64,000 bases of DNA. Origin: Nocardioides rubriscoriae. GTDB lineage: Bacteria; Actinomycetota; Actinomycetes; Propionibacteriales; Nocardioidaceae. A program made the translations under genes and the position numbers. Every line of letters begins with the position of its first letter. Positions within the stretch are counted from its first letter, which is position 1. Of the stretch, positions 50,884 to 60,174 are shown one piece after another. The stretch spans positions 372,001 to 436,000 of the forward strand of contig NZ_VIYJ01000003.1 in NCBI RefSeq assembly GCF_008087085.1. Direction: 5' to 3'. Below the pieces are notes generated by a model. That model made no database searches, was not told the origin of the DNA, and saw nothing but the letters and a program-made list of their open reading frames with translations.

Positions 50884-53800
50884 GTGTCAACGACGACGCA
50901 CGAATCCGACAAGGCCGAGCTCCTCGCGAAGGCCGTGACCCTCGCCCAGCACGGGAAGGGCAGCGGCGGCCCGCCGCACGACCAGGTCGCGACCCTGCTG
51001 CAGTCCTACTTCCGGCACGTGTCGCCCGAGGACGTCCTCGACCGCTCCGACGCCGACGTCTACGGCGCGCTGGCCTCGCACTACAAGCTGGCGCGCAGCC
51101 GCCCGCAGGGCACCGCCCAGGTGCGCGTCCTGACGCCGACCCCGGCCGAGCACGGGTGGAGCGCCGCGGGCCACACCGTCGTCGAGGTCGTCATCGACGA
51201 CATGCCGTTCCTCGTCGACAGCCTGACGATGGAGCTCAGCCGCCAGCTGCGCGACGTCCACCTCGTCGTGCACCCGAGCTTCGACGTCGTGCGCGACGTG
51301 ACCGGCGAGCTGCGGTCGGTGGTTCCGGTCGCCGACGGGTCGAGCCCGCCGCGCGACGGCGCCGTGCGCGAGTCGTGGATGCACGTCGAGGTCGACCGGC
51401 TGCGGGGCGGCGACCTGGGTGGCCCGACCGCGGCGTCGATCGTCGACGACGTCCAGCGGGTGCTGCGCGACGTCCGCGAGTCCGTCGAGGACTGGGACAA
51501 GATGAACCTGCGCGTCGCGGCCATCGTCCAGGGCCTGCACGACGACCCGCCGCCGCTCGACGCCGAGGAGCTGCGCCAGTCCGGCGAGCTGCTCACGTGG
51601 CTGGCCGAGGGCAACTTCACCTTCCTCGGCTACCGCGAGTACTCCCTGGAGCGCGCGCTGGTCGACGGCGTCGAGGACGACGTCCTGCGAGCCGTGCCCG
51701 GCACCGGCCTGGGCATCCTGCGCTCCGACCAGGTCATGTCGGAGTCGTTCGGGCGGCTGCCCGAGGCGGTCAAGGCCAAGGCCCGCGAGAAGACGCTGCT
51801 GGTGCTGGCCAAGGCCAACTCCCGCTCGACGGTCCACCGCCCGGCCTACCTCGACTACGTCGGGGTCAAGACCTTCGGGGCCGACGGCGAGGTCACCGGC
51901 GAGCGCCGCTTCCTCGGCCTGTTCTCCAGCGCCGCCTACACCGAGTCGCTGCTGCGGATCCCGCTGGTGCGCGAGAAGGTCCAGGCGGTGCTCCAGCGCA
52001 GCGGGTTCGACCCGGCCAGCCACGCCGGCAAGGCGCTGCTCGACACCCTCGAGACCTACCCGCGCGACGACCTGTTCCACACCCCCGTCGAGGAGCTCGG
52101 CCCGCTGGCCGAGGCCGCGATGCAGGCCCGCGAGCGCCGGGCCGTGCGCATGTTCGTCCGCAAGGACACCTACGACCGCTACGTCTCGGTGCTCGTCTAC
52201 CTGCCCCGTGACCGCTACAACACCGGGGTGCGCGAGAAGTTCGTGCAGATCCTCAAGGACCGCTACCGGTCCGACAGCGTCGAGTTCAACGTCCGCATCA
52301 ACGAGTCGACGACGGCCCGGGTCCACTTCGTGGTCCGTCAGCCCGCCGGCCACTCGATCCCCGACGTCGACACCGCCGACCTCGAGCGGCGGCTCGCCGA
52401 CGCCTCCCGGTCGTGGCGCGACGACTTCACCACCGCCGTCATCGCCGAGTACGGCGAGGACGTCGGCGCCGTCCTGGGCCGGCGCTACCTCGACTCGTTC
52501 CCCGAGGCCTACAAGGAGGACTTCGCGCCGCGCACCGCGTCGGTCGACCTCGGCCGGCTCGAGGCGATCAGCGGCGAGCAGGGCATCGACCACTCGCTCT
52601 ACCAGGACCTCGACGCCGGGGCGGGCGAGGCGCGTCTCAAGCTCTACCGGATCGGTCCGCCCCTGTCGTTGAGCCAGATCCTGCCGATGCTGAGCTCGAT
52701 GGGCGTCGAGGTGGTCGACGAGCGGCCCTACGGGCTCACCGGGCTCGAGCGCCCGTCCTACATCTACGAGTTCGGCCTGCGCTACGGCGGCACGCTGCCC
52801 GAGGAGGCGCGCGACCTGTTCCAGGACGCCATCCGCGCGGTCTGGGACGGCTTCACCGAGATCGACGGCTTCAACGCGCTCGTGCTCGGGGCGCGGCTCA
52901 CCTGGCGCCAGGCAGCGCTGCTGCGGGCCTACGCCAAGTACATGAAGCAGGGTGGCACCCCGTTCGCCCTCGACTACATCGAGGACGCACTCGGCAGCAA
53001 CGTCGAGATCACCCGGCTCCTCCTCGAGCTGTTCGACCTGCGCTTCGACCCCGACCGGCGCGCGGGCGGCTCGGGGAGCGCGACGGGGTCGACCGGTGAG
53101 GCCGAGGCCGAGGTCGAGGCTCGCATCCAGGCCGCCCTCGACGACGTGGTCAGCCTCGACCACGACCGGATCCTGCGGTCCTACCTGACCCACGTCAAGG
53201 CGACCCTGCGCACCAACTACTTCCAGCACGCGCAGGGCGGCACCCCGCACCGCTACATCTCGCTGAAGATGGAGCCGTCGGCCATCCCCGACCTGCCCGA
53301 GCCGCGGCCGAAGTTCGAGATCTTCGTCTACTCGCCGCGCGTCGAGGGCGTCCACCTGCGCTTCGGCGCGGTCGCGCGCGGCGGGCTGCGCTGGAGCGAC
53401 CGGCGCGACGACTTCCGTACCGAGGTGCTCGGGCTGGTCAAGGCGCAGATGGTCAAGAACACCGTGATCGTCCCGGTCGGGGCCAAGGGCGGCTTCTTCG
53501 CCAAGCACCTGCCCGACCCCGCCGTCGACCGCGACGCGTGGCTGGCCGAGGGCATCGCCTGCTACAAGACGTTCATCTCGGGCCTGCTCGACGTCACCGA
53601 CAACCTGGTCGAGGGCGTCACGGTGCCGCCCGAGCGCGTCGTGCGCCACGACGGCGACGACACCTACCTGGTGGTCGCCGCCGACAAGGGCACCGCGACC
53701 TTCTCCGACATCGCCAACGGCGTGGCCAAGAACTACGGCTTCTGGCTCGGCGACGCCTTCGCCAGCGGCGGCTCGGTCGGCTACGACCACAAGGCCATGG

Positions 53801-55779
53801 GCATCACCGCCCGCGGGGCCTGGGTCTCGGTGCAGCGCCACTTCCGTGAGATGGGGGTCGACTGCCAGACCCAGGAGTTCACCTGCGTCGGCATCGGCGA
53901 CATGTCCGGCGACGTCTTCGGCAACGGCCTGCTGTGCTCCGAGACCACCCGGCTCGTGGCGGCCTTCGACCACCGCGACATCTTCATCGACCCCACCCCC
54001 GACGCGGCCACGTCGTACGCCGAGCGCAAGCGGCTCTTCGACCTGCCCCGCTCCTCGTGGCAGGACTACGACGCGGCGCTGATCTCGCCCGGCGGCGGGG
54101 TCTTCCCGCGCACGGCCAAGTCGGTGCGGATCACTCCCGAGATGCGTGCCGCCCTCGGCATCGCCGCCGGCACCGACAAGATGACGCCGGCCGAGCTGAT
54201 GCGCGCGATCCTCCTCGCGCCGGTCGACCTGCTGTGGAACGGCGGCATCGGCACCTACGTCAAGGCCGAGGAGGAGTCCCACGCCGACGTCGGCGACAAG
54301 GCCAACGACGCGATCCGCGTCAACGGCGGCCAGCTGCGCGCCCGGTGCGTGGGGGAGGGCGGCAACCTCGGGCTGACCCAGCTCGGCCGCATCGAGTACG
54401 CCCGCGGCGGTGGCCGGGTCAACACCGACTTCATCGACAACTCCGCCGGCGTCGACACCTCCGACCACGAGGTCAACATCAAGATCCTGCTCGACCGCGT
54501 CGTCGCCGCCGGCGACCTCACCGAGAAGCAGCGCAACAAGGTGCTGGCCGAGATGACCGACGAGGTGGCCGCGCTGGTGCTGCGCGACAACTACGAGCAG
54601 AACCTCGCCCTGGCCAACGCCGAGTCCAACGCCGCGCCGCTGCTGCACGTGCACGAGTCGTGGATGAAGAAGCTCGAGAAGGACGGCGTCCTCAACCGCG
54701 AGCTCGAGGACCTGCCGACCAGCCGCCAGGTCGCGCGGCGCATCGACCGCGGCCAGGGTCTCAGCACGCCCGAGCTGTCGGTGCTGCTGGCCTGGACCAA
54801 GATCGTGCTCGCCAACGAGCTCATCGCCTCCGACCTGCCCGACGACCCCTACCTCGACCTCGACCTGCGGGCCTACTTCCCGACCCAGGTGCGCGAGGGG
54901 TTCGCCGACCGGATCTCCGACCACCCGCTGCGCCGCGAGATCATCGTGACCCAGGTGGTCAACGACCTGGTCAACGGCGCCGGGATGACCTACTGGCCGC
55001 GGCTCGCCGGCGAGACCGGTGCGACCGCCGCCGAGCTGACCCGGGCCAACTTCGTGGCCCGCGAGATCTTCGGCTCGCTGCCGTTGCGCGAGGAGCTCGC
55101 CACCCACGACACCACGATCGACGCCGCGGTGGTCACCCACATGCGCATCGAGATGCGCACGCTGGTCGAGCGCGGCTCGCGCTGGCTGGTGACCAACCGG
55201 CGCCCGCCGCTCGACAGCCAGGGCCTGGTCGACCAGTTCGCGGGCCCCGTGCAGCAGGCGATCACCCAGCTGCCCGACCTGATGGTCGGACGCGAGCTGG
55301 CGGCCTACGAGAAGCGACGCGACCAGCTCGTCACCAACCACGTGCCCGACGACCTCGCGGCGCGGGTGGCCGCGCTGCCGACGGCGTACGTGCTGCTCAA
55401 CGTCGTCGAGATCGCCGGTCGTGAGGGCCTGGAGGTGGCCGACGTGGCGCGTGTCTACTTCGCGCTCGGTGAGCGGCTCGGCCTGTCGGGCCTGAGCCAG
55501 CAGATCCTCACGCTGCCGCGCGCCGACCAGTGGCAGACGATGGCGCGCGCAGCGCTGCGCGACGACCTGCACGCGGTGCACGCCCAGCTGACCGCCCAGG
55601 TGCTGGCCGCCACCTCGCCCGACGACTCCGCCCCCGCCCGGATCGCGGCCTGGGAGGACGGCGACGCCGTCGTCGTCGCCCGTGCCGCCGAGACCCTGAC
55701 CCAGCTCGTGTCCGACGAGCAGGCCGACCTGGCGCGGATGTCGGTCGGGCTGCGGGTGGTGCGCGGACTTCTTACCTGA
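50884..55779 (+). CDS. NAD-specific glutamate dehydrogenase, large (GDH-180) type
   Basis: A 1631-residue catabolic enzyme converting glutamate to 2-oxoglutarate and ammonium. Length and order fit the 180 kDa family first defined in Streptomyces and Pseudomonas. ACT-like N-terminal regulatory modules (to about residue 500) precede the dehydrogenase core. The core carries GVHLRFGAVARGGLRWSDRR near 822-841 and KAQMVKNTVIVPVGAKGGFF near 853-872, with the lysine-containing KGGF catalytic segment near 869. The NAD-binding region has CVGIGDMSGDVFGNGLL near 1001. A large helical C-terminal domain follows. GTG start set by the -10 box. The gene fits beside pruA and kynA. Confidence 0.93.
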   Translation: MSTTTHESDKAELLAKAVTLAQHGKGSGGPPHDQVATLLQSYFRHVSPEDVLDRSDADVYGALASHYKLARSRPQGTAQVRVLTPTPAEHGWSAAGHTVVEVVIDDMPFLVDSLTMELSRQLRDVHLVVHPSFDVVRDVTGELRSVVPVADGSSPPRDGAVRESWMHVEVDRLRGGDLGGPTAASIVDDVQRVLRDVRESVEDWDKMNLRVAAIVQGLHDDPPPLDAEELRQSGELLTWLAEGNFTFLGYREYSLERALVDGVEDDVLRAVPGTGLGILRSDQVMSESFGRLPEAVKAKAREKTLLVLAKANSRSTVHRPAYLDYVGVKTFGADGEVTGERRFLGLFSSAAYTESLLRIPLVREKVQAVLQRSGFDPASHAGKALLDTLETYPRDDLFHTPVEELGPLAEAAMQARERRAVRMFVRKDTYDRYVSVLVYLPRDRYNTGVREKFVQILKDRYRSDSVEFNVRINESTTARVHFVVRQPAGHSIPDVDTADLERRLADASRSWRDDFTTAVIAEYGEDVGAVLGRRYLDSFPEAYKEDFAPRTASVDLGRLEAISGEQGIDHSLYQDLDAGAGEARLKLYRIGPPLSLSQILPMLSSMGVEVVDERPYGLTGLERPSYIYEFGLRYGGTLPEEARDLFQDAIRAVWDGFTEIDGFNALVLGARLTWRQAALLRAYAKYMKQGGTPFALDYIEDALGSNVEITRLLLELFDLRFDPDRRAGGSGSATGSTGEAEAEVEARIQAALDDVVSLDHDRILRSYLTHVKATLRTNYFQHAQGGTPHRYISLKMEPSAIPDLPEPRPKFEIFVYSPRVEGVHLRFGAVARGGLRWSDRRDDFRTEVLGLVKAQMVKNTVIVPVGAKGGFFAKHLPDPAVDRDAWLAEGIACYKTFISGLLDVTDNLVEGVTVPPERVVRHDGDDTYLVVAADKGTATFSDIANGVAKNYGFWLGDAFASGGSVGYDHKAMGITARGAWVSVQRHFREMGVDCQTQEFTCVGIGDMSGDVFGNGLLCSETTRLVAAFDHRDIFIDPTPDAATSYAERKRLFDLPRSSWQDYDAALISPGGGVFPRTAKSVRITPEMRAALGIAAGTDKMTPAELMRAILLAPVDLLWNGGIGTYVKAEEESHADVGDKANDAIRVNGGQLRARCVGEGGNLGLTQLGRIEYARGGGRVNTDFIDNSAGVDTSDHEVNIKILLDRVVAAGDLTEKQRNKVLAEMTDEVAALVLRDNYEQNLALANAESNAAPLLHVHESWMKKLEKDGVLNRELEDLPTSRQVARRIDRGQGLSTPELSVLLAWTKIVLANELIASDLPDDPYLDLDLRAYFPTQVREGFADRISDHPLRREIIVTQVVNDLVNGAGMTYWPRLAGETGATAAELTRANFVAREIFGSLPLREELATHDTTIDAAVVTHMRIEMRTLVERGSRWLVTNRRPPLDSQGLVDQFAGPVQQAITQLPDLMVGRELAAYEKRRDQLVTNHVPDDLAARVAALPTAYVLLNVVEIAGREGLEVADVARVYFALGERLGLSGLSQQILTLPRADQWQTMARAALRDDLHAVHAQLTAQVLAATSPDDSAPARIAAWEDGDAVVVARAAETLTQLVSDEQADLARMSVGLRVVRGLLT

Positions 55780-55850
55780 GGCGGTCGGTCGGCCGTCATC
55801 GTGCCCGTCGGCCATCCGGCGTGGTGGCACGGTGGGGACGACCGTCACAT

Positions 55851-55877
55851 CTGAGGTAGCAGACCACCCTCTGAGGT
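55851..55877. promoter_or_regulatory. Direct repeat pair upstream of ABC exporter, possible operator
   Basis: TCTGAGGTAGC and TCTGAGGTGCC are spaced 20 bp apart (CTGAGGT at 55851 and 55871), and a weaker CTGAGGC lies at 55776. They sit about 35-60 bp upstream of the ABC -10 box, a position suited to a regulator. Confidence 0.35.
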
Positions 55878-55911
55878 GCCTTAGTCGTTCGCCGATGTCG
55901 GTGTCGACACC

Positions 55912-55917
55912 TAGGAT
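55912..55917 (+). promoter_or_regulatory. -10 box of leaderless ABC exporter promoter
   Basis: TAGGAT, eight bases before the ATG at 55926. Confidence 0.5.
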
Positions 55918-55925
55918 CGTTGCCG

Positions 55926-57722
55926 ATGGCAACTGATCTCGGACCCGACCCCGACGTGGCGCCCCCCGCGGGCGTGCACTCGATCTGGCGCATCCGCGGC
56001 TACCTGCGCCCGCACCTGCTCTCGGTGGTGACGATGCTGGTCACCTCGCTGGCTGTCGTCGGCACCTCGATCGCGATCCCGCTGGTCACCAAGGCCGTCA
56101 TCGACGGCCCGATCGCCGACGGCGAGCTGGCCCCGGTGCTGCCGCTGGGCCTGCTGGCCCTCGCGTTCGGCCTCGTCGAAGCGGTACTCATCTGGCTGCG
56201 CCGCTGGGTGCAGAGCACGGCGGTCCTGGCGATGGAGAACACCATGCGCCACGACCTCTACCGCCACCTCCAGGCGCTGCCGATGTCGTTCCACAGCCGG
56301 TGGCCGGCCGGCCAGCTGCTGTCGCGGGCCATCCAGGACCTCAGCTCCATCCGACGGTTCCTCGGCTTCGGCCTGATCTTCCTCGTGGTCAACGTCGTCC
56401 AGGTCATCACGGTCTGTGCCGTGCTGCTCGCGATGTACTGGCCGCTCGGCCTGGTCGTCGCGGCCACGGCCGTGCCGATCATCTGGCTGTGCGCCCGCTT
56501 CGAGAAGCGCTACGTCGTGATGTCGCGCCGCGTGCAGGACAAGCAGGGCGACCTGGCCACCCTCTCCGAGGAGGGGGCCATCGGCATCCGGGTCATCAAG
56601 GCCTTCGGCCGCAGCGAGCACGTCGCCGCGCAGTACGAGACCGGCGCCCGCGAGCTCCACGAGCTCAGCATGGACAAGGTCCGGCTCTCCTCCCGCTTCT
56701 GGACCTTCCTCGAGGTCATCCCCAACCTGGCCGTGTGCGTGGTGCTGCTCCTCGGCGCCATCGGCGTCGGCCAGGGCGCGCTCACCCCCGGCGAGCTCGT
56801 CGCGTTCCTGACGCTGCTGCTCTCGCTGGTCTGGCCGGTCTCGGCCCTCGGCGTGATCCTCGCGATGGCGCAGGAGGCGATGAGTGCCGCCGCGCGCATC
56901 CTCGAGGTCCTCGACACCGAGCCCGCGATCGTCGGGGGCACCGTCACCATCCCGGAGCCGCGCGGCCACCTGCGCTTCGAGCACGTCGACTTCGCCTTCC
57001 CCGACGCGCCCGACGAGCTCGTGCTGCGCGACATCGTGCTCGACCTGCGCCCCGGCGAGACCGTCGCCCTGGTCGGCGCCACCGGGTCGGGCAAGACCGC
57101 GCTCACCTCGCTGGTCCCGCGGCTCCAGGACGTCACCGGCGGCCGGGTGACCCTCGACGGCGTCGACGTGCGCGACCTCGACCTGCACCACCTGCGCTCC
57201 CTGGTGGCCACCGCCTTCGAGGAGCCCACCCTGTTCTCGATGAGCGCGCGCGAGAACCTCACCCTGGGCCGCAGCCCCGCCGTCGACCCGGCCAGCGACG
57301 CCGAGGTCGAGGAGGCGCTCGACGTCGCCCAGGCCGGCTTCGTCCGCGACCTACCGTGGGGCCTCGACACCCGCATCGGCGAGCAGGGGATGGCGCTCTC
57401 GGGCGGCCAGCGCCAGCGCCTCGCCCTCGCCCGGGCCGTGCTCGCCCGGCCCCAGGTGCTCGTGCTCGACGACACGCTGTCCGCGCTCGACGTCCACACC
57501 GAGAAGCTCGTCGAGGACGCCCTGCGCAGCGTGCTGTCGGCCACCACCGGCCTGGTCGTGGCCCACCGCGCCTCGACCGTGCTGCTCGCCGACCGGGTGG
57601 CGCTGCTCCAGGACGGCACGATCACCCACGTCGGCGACCACAGCGAGCTGCTCGCCACGGTCCCGGCCTACCGCGAGCTGCTCTCGGCCGACGCCGAGCT
57701 GCGCGAGGCGGTGTCGGCATGA
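55926..57722 (+). CDS. ABC exporter subunit A (fused membrane and ATPase domains)
   Basis: A 598-residue type IV (B-family) ABC exporter half. Six membrane helices lie in residues 30-320. The nucleotide domain has Walker A VGATGSGKTALTSL near 383, signature LSGGQRQRLALARA near 491, and Walker B LVLDDTLSALD near 513. The catalytic Glu after the Walker B aspartate is Asp (DD), a hallmark of the degenerate site in heterodimeric exporters. It pairs with the next gene (ATGA overlap). The substrate (lipid, drug or peptide) is unknown. Confidence 0.88.
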   Translation: MATDLGPDPDVAPPAGVHSIWRIRGYLRPHLLSVVTMLVTSLAVVGTSIAIPLVTKAVIDGPIADGELAPVLPLGLLALAFGLVEAVLIWLRRWVQSTAVLAMENTMRHDLYRHLQALPMSFHSRWPAGQLLSRAIQDLSSIRRFLGFGLIFLVVNVVQVITVCAVLLAMYWPLGLVVAATAVPIIWLCARFEKRYVVMSRRVQDKQGDLATLSEEGAIGIRVIKAFGRSEHVAAQYETGARELHELSMDKVRLSSRFWTFLEVIPNLAVCVVLLLGAIGVGQGALTPGELVAFLTLLLSLVWPVSALGVILAMAQEAMSAAARILEVLDTEPAIVGGTVTIPEPRGHLRFEHVDFAFPDAPDELVLRDIVLDLRPGETVALVGATGSGKTALTSLVPRLQDVTGGRVTLDGVDVRDLDLHHLRSLVATAFEEPTLFSMSARENLTLGRSPAVDPASDAEVEEALDVAQAGFVRDLPWGLDTRIGEQGMALSGGQRQRLALARAVLARPQVLVLDDTLSALDVHTEKLVEDALRSVLSATTGLVVAHRASTVLLADRVALLQDGTITHVGDHSELLATVPAYRELLSADAELREAVSA

Positions 57723-59560
57723 CGACCACCCAGGAGCGCCCGCTCGACAAGTCGTGGCGCGGGGTCGGCAAGAACGACGCCGACGAGATCCACACCGCCG
57801 ACCGGGTCACCTTCACCGGTGGGTCGCGCCAGCTGCTCGACGAGATCCTGCGTCCCTACAAGCGTGCGATCTGGCTGCTGGTCGGCGTCGTCGTCGTCGA
57901 GAACGTCGCCCGCCTGGCGATCCCCTACCTCGTGAGCGTCGGCATCGACTCCGGCATCCCGCCGATCCGCGAGCGTGACGACCTCGGCCCCCTGCTGACG
58001 GTGGTCGCCCTGGTGCTCGGCGCGACGGTCGTGCAGGCACTGACCCGCCAGTTGTTCCTGCTGCGGTCGGGCCGCATCGGCCAGGACCTCCTCTACCAGC
58101 TGCGTCGGCGCGTCTTCCGCCACTTCCAGCGGCTCAGCCCGGCGTTCCACGACGACTACACCTCAGGTCGCGTGATCTCGCGGCAGACCTCCGACATCGA
58201 CGCCATCTACGAGATGCTCGAGACCGGGTTCGACGGACTGGTCACGGCGTTCCTCACCCTCGTCGGCACCGCCGTCATCCTGATGTTCCTCGACGTCAAG
58301 CTGGGCCTGGTCGCGCTGGTCTCGGGTCCGTTCCTGTTCTGGGTGACGGCGTGGTTCCGCCGGTCGTCGGCCAAGGCCTACCGGGTCTCGCGCGAGAAGG
58401 TCGCGCTGCTGATCGTCCACTTCGTCGAGACCATGGGCGGCATCCGCGCGGTCCAGGCCTTCCGCCGCGAGCCGCGCGACCTCGAGATCTTCGACGAGCT
58501 CAACGACGACAACCGCAAGGCCAACCTGGTCGCGTTCCGTCTGGTCGCCTGGTTCATGCCCGGCATCAAGCTCATCGGCAACGTCACCATCGCCGTGACC
58601 CTGGTCTACGGCGCCTACCTGGCCCACGACGGCGAGATCACCGTCGGGGTGCTGGCGGCGTTCCTGCTCTACCTGCGCCGTTTCTTCGAGCCGATGATGG
58701 AGATCTCGCAGTTCCTCAACACCTTCCAGTCGGCCTCGGCCGCGCTCGACAAGCTCGCCGACGTGCTTCGTGAGGAGCCCACGGTGCCCGAGCCGACCGT
58801 GCCCGTGCCGCTCGGTGCCGGCGGCGGCACCCTGACCTTCGACCACGTGCGCTTCGGCTACCTCGACGACCGCGACGTCCTGCCCGGCCTCGACCTCACC
58901 GTCCCCGCCGGCCAGACCGTCGCCCTCGTCGGCACCACCGGTGCCGGCAAGACGACCCTGGCCAAGCTCTGCACCCGGTTCTACGACCCGACCGGTGGCC
59001 GCATCCTGCTCGACGGCGTCGACCTGCGCGACCTGACCTCCGACGACCTGCGCTCGTCGGTGGTGATGGTGACCCAGGAGAACTACCTGTTCACCGGCAG
59101 CGTCGCCGACAACATCCGGTTCGGCCGGCCCGGGGCCAGCCAGGCCGACGTCGAGGCCGCGGCGCGCGCCCTGGGCGCCCACGACCTGATCATGGCGCTG
59201 CCCCAGGGCTACGACACGCAGGTCGCCAACCGGGGCGGACGGCTCAGTGCCGGGCAGCGCCAGCTCATCGCCTTCGCCCGGGCGTTCCTGGCCGACCCGG
59301 CCGTGCTCATCCTCGACGAGGCGACGTCGTCGCTCGACGTGCCGTCGGAGCGGCTGGTCCAGCGTGCGCTGCGCACGGTGCTGGCCGGACGCACCGCGGT
59401 GATCATCGCCCACCGCCTCTCTACGGTCGAGATCGCCGACCGGGTGCTCGTGATGGCGCACGGCGAGATCGTCGAGGACGGCACCCCCGACGAGCTCGTC
59501 GGCAGCGGGCAGGGCCACTTCTCCGACCTCCACCAGGCCTGGCTCGAGTCGTTGGCCTGA
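57719..59560 (+). CDS. ABC exporter subunit B (fused membrane and ATPase domains)
   Basis: A 613-residue partner of the preceding half-transporter, starting in its stop codon. Six helices lie in residues 50-340. The nucleotide domain has Walker A VGTTGAGKTTLAKL near 404, signature LSAGQRQLIAFARA near 508 (LSAGQ rather than LSGGQ), and canonical Walker B LILDEATSSLD near 529. The canonical Glu here and the aspartate in subunit A imply one consensus and one degenerate ATP site. A cytosolic N-terminal extension of about 40 residues precedes helix 1. Confidence 0.88.
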   Translation: MTTTQERPLDKSWRGVGKNDADEIHTADRVTFTGGSRQLLDEILRPYKRAIWLLVGVVVVENVARLAIPYLVSVGIDSGIPPIRERDDLGPLLTVVALVLGATVVQALTRQLFLLRSGRIGQDLLYQLRRRVFRHFQRLSPAFHDDYTSGRVISRQTSDIDAIYEMLETGFDGLVTAFLTLVGTAVILMFLDVKLGLVALVSGPFLFWVTAWFRRSSAKAYRVSREKVALLIVHFVETMGGIRAVQAFRREPRDLEIFDELNDDNRKANLVAFRLVAWFMPGIKLIGNVTIAVTLVYGAYLAHDGEITVGVLAAFLLYLRRFFEPMMEISQFLNTFQSASAALDKLADVLREEPTVPEPTVPVPLGAGGGTLTFDHVRFGYLDDRDVLPGLDLTVPAGQTVALVGTTGAGKTTLAKLCTRFYDPTGGRILLDGVDLRDLTSDDLRSSVVMVTQENYLFTGSVADNIRFGRPGASQADVEAAARALGAHDLIMALPQGYDTQVANRGGRLSAGQRQLIAFARAFLADPAVLILDEATSSLDVPSERLVQRALRTVLAGRTAVIIAHRLSTVEIADRVLVMAHGEIVEDGTPDELVGSGQGHFSDLHQAWLESLA

Positions 59561-59598
59561 CGGCCCGACCTGCCGCGGGACGGCGGGGAAGGTGGGGG

Positions 59599-59919
59599 TC
59601 AGCGGGACCGGTCGGGCTCCGGCTCGAGGTCGGCCAGCACGACGTCCCCGCGGCGTACGAGGTCGGCCCGCTCGTCGGGGTCCATCCGGTCCCACTGCTC
59701 GGCGAACTGCCGGGTGAACCCCGTGGTCAGCGAGACGAGCTCGGGGTCGCCGGCCAGGTCACGCATGTCGGTGCGACCGATGAGGACGTCGGTGATCCGC
59801 TCGCCCAAGGGCGTGCCCGCGTAGTGGCGGGCGAGCTGGCCGAGGCCGTCGCGCAGGACCCTCGCGCCGGCGTCGTCGCCGGCGAAGTCGCGGATCGAGT
59901 CGCGCGGGGCCTCTCTCAC
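59599..59919 (-). CDS. Small conserved protein in toxin operon, possible second immunity or accessory protein
   Basis: A 106-residue helical protein (REAPRDSIRDFAGDDAGARV, RITDVLIGRTDMRDLAGDPE and GFTRQFAEQWDRMDPDERAD). No known family recognised. The GTG start is the last codon pair overlapping the stop of the 81-residue gene (GTGA). The gene ends the minus-strand toxin operon. A role in immunity or in the processing of the toxin is inferred from position only. Confidence 0.6.
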   Translation of the reverse strand: MREAPRDSIRDFAGDDAGARVLRDGLGQLARHYAGTPLGERITDVLIGRTDMRDLAGDPELVSLTTGFTRQFAEQWDRMDPDERADLVRRGDVVLADLEPEPDRSR

Positions 59920-60161
59920 GACGGGTCCGCCAACCTCGACCCCAGGCCGGTGACGAGGTCGTCGAGGCTGAGGTCGCCCTCGTCGGGGTCGAAGGAGTGC
60001 TCGACGTGCACCGTGCCGGCCGCGCGGTCGACGGTCACGATCCACACGTTGAGGTCGAGCTCGAGCGGGTCGGGCCCGGGAGAAGCGACCGCGTCGAGGA
60101 TGACCCTGGCCCCGGGGGCTCCCTCGTCGCGGAACAGTCGTTCGGTCCAGTCCTGGCTCAT
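59916..60161 (-). CDS. Small acidic protein, candidate immunity protein for the adjacent toxin
   Basis: An 81-residue acidic protein directly after the toxin gene (13 bp gap). Beta strands (LELDLNVWIVTVDRAAGTVH near 32-52) precede an acidic helix (FDPDEGDLSLDDLV). Immunity genes for contact or type VII toxins are typically small, acidic and immediately downstream, and this fits. No named family recognised. ATG at 60161. Confidence 0.6.
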   Translation of the reverse strand: MSQDWTERLFRDEGAPGARVILDAVASPGPDPLELDLNVWIVTVDRAAGTVHVEHSFDPDEGDLSLDDLVTGLGSRLADPS

Positions 60162-60174
60162 CGGGGGTGTCCTC

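Noticed and set aside
50887-55932. Open frame of about 1680 codons antisense to the glutamate dehydrogenase gene
   Set aside because: GC-biased shadow frame; composition is Arg/Gly/Val rich with no domains, and the sense strand carries a complete, well-conserved enzyme.
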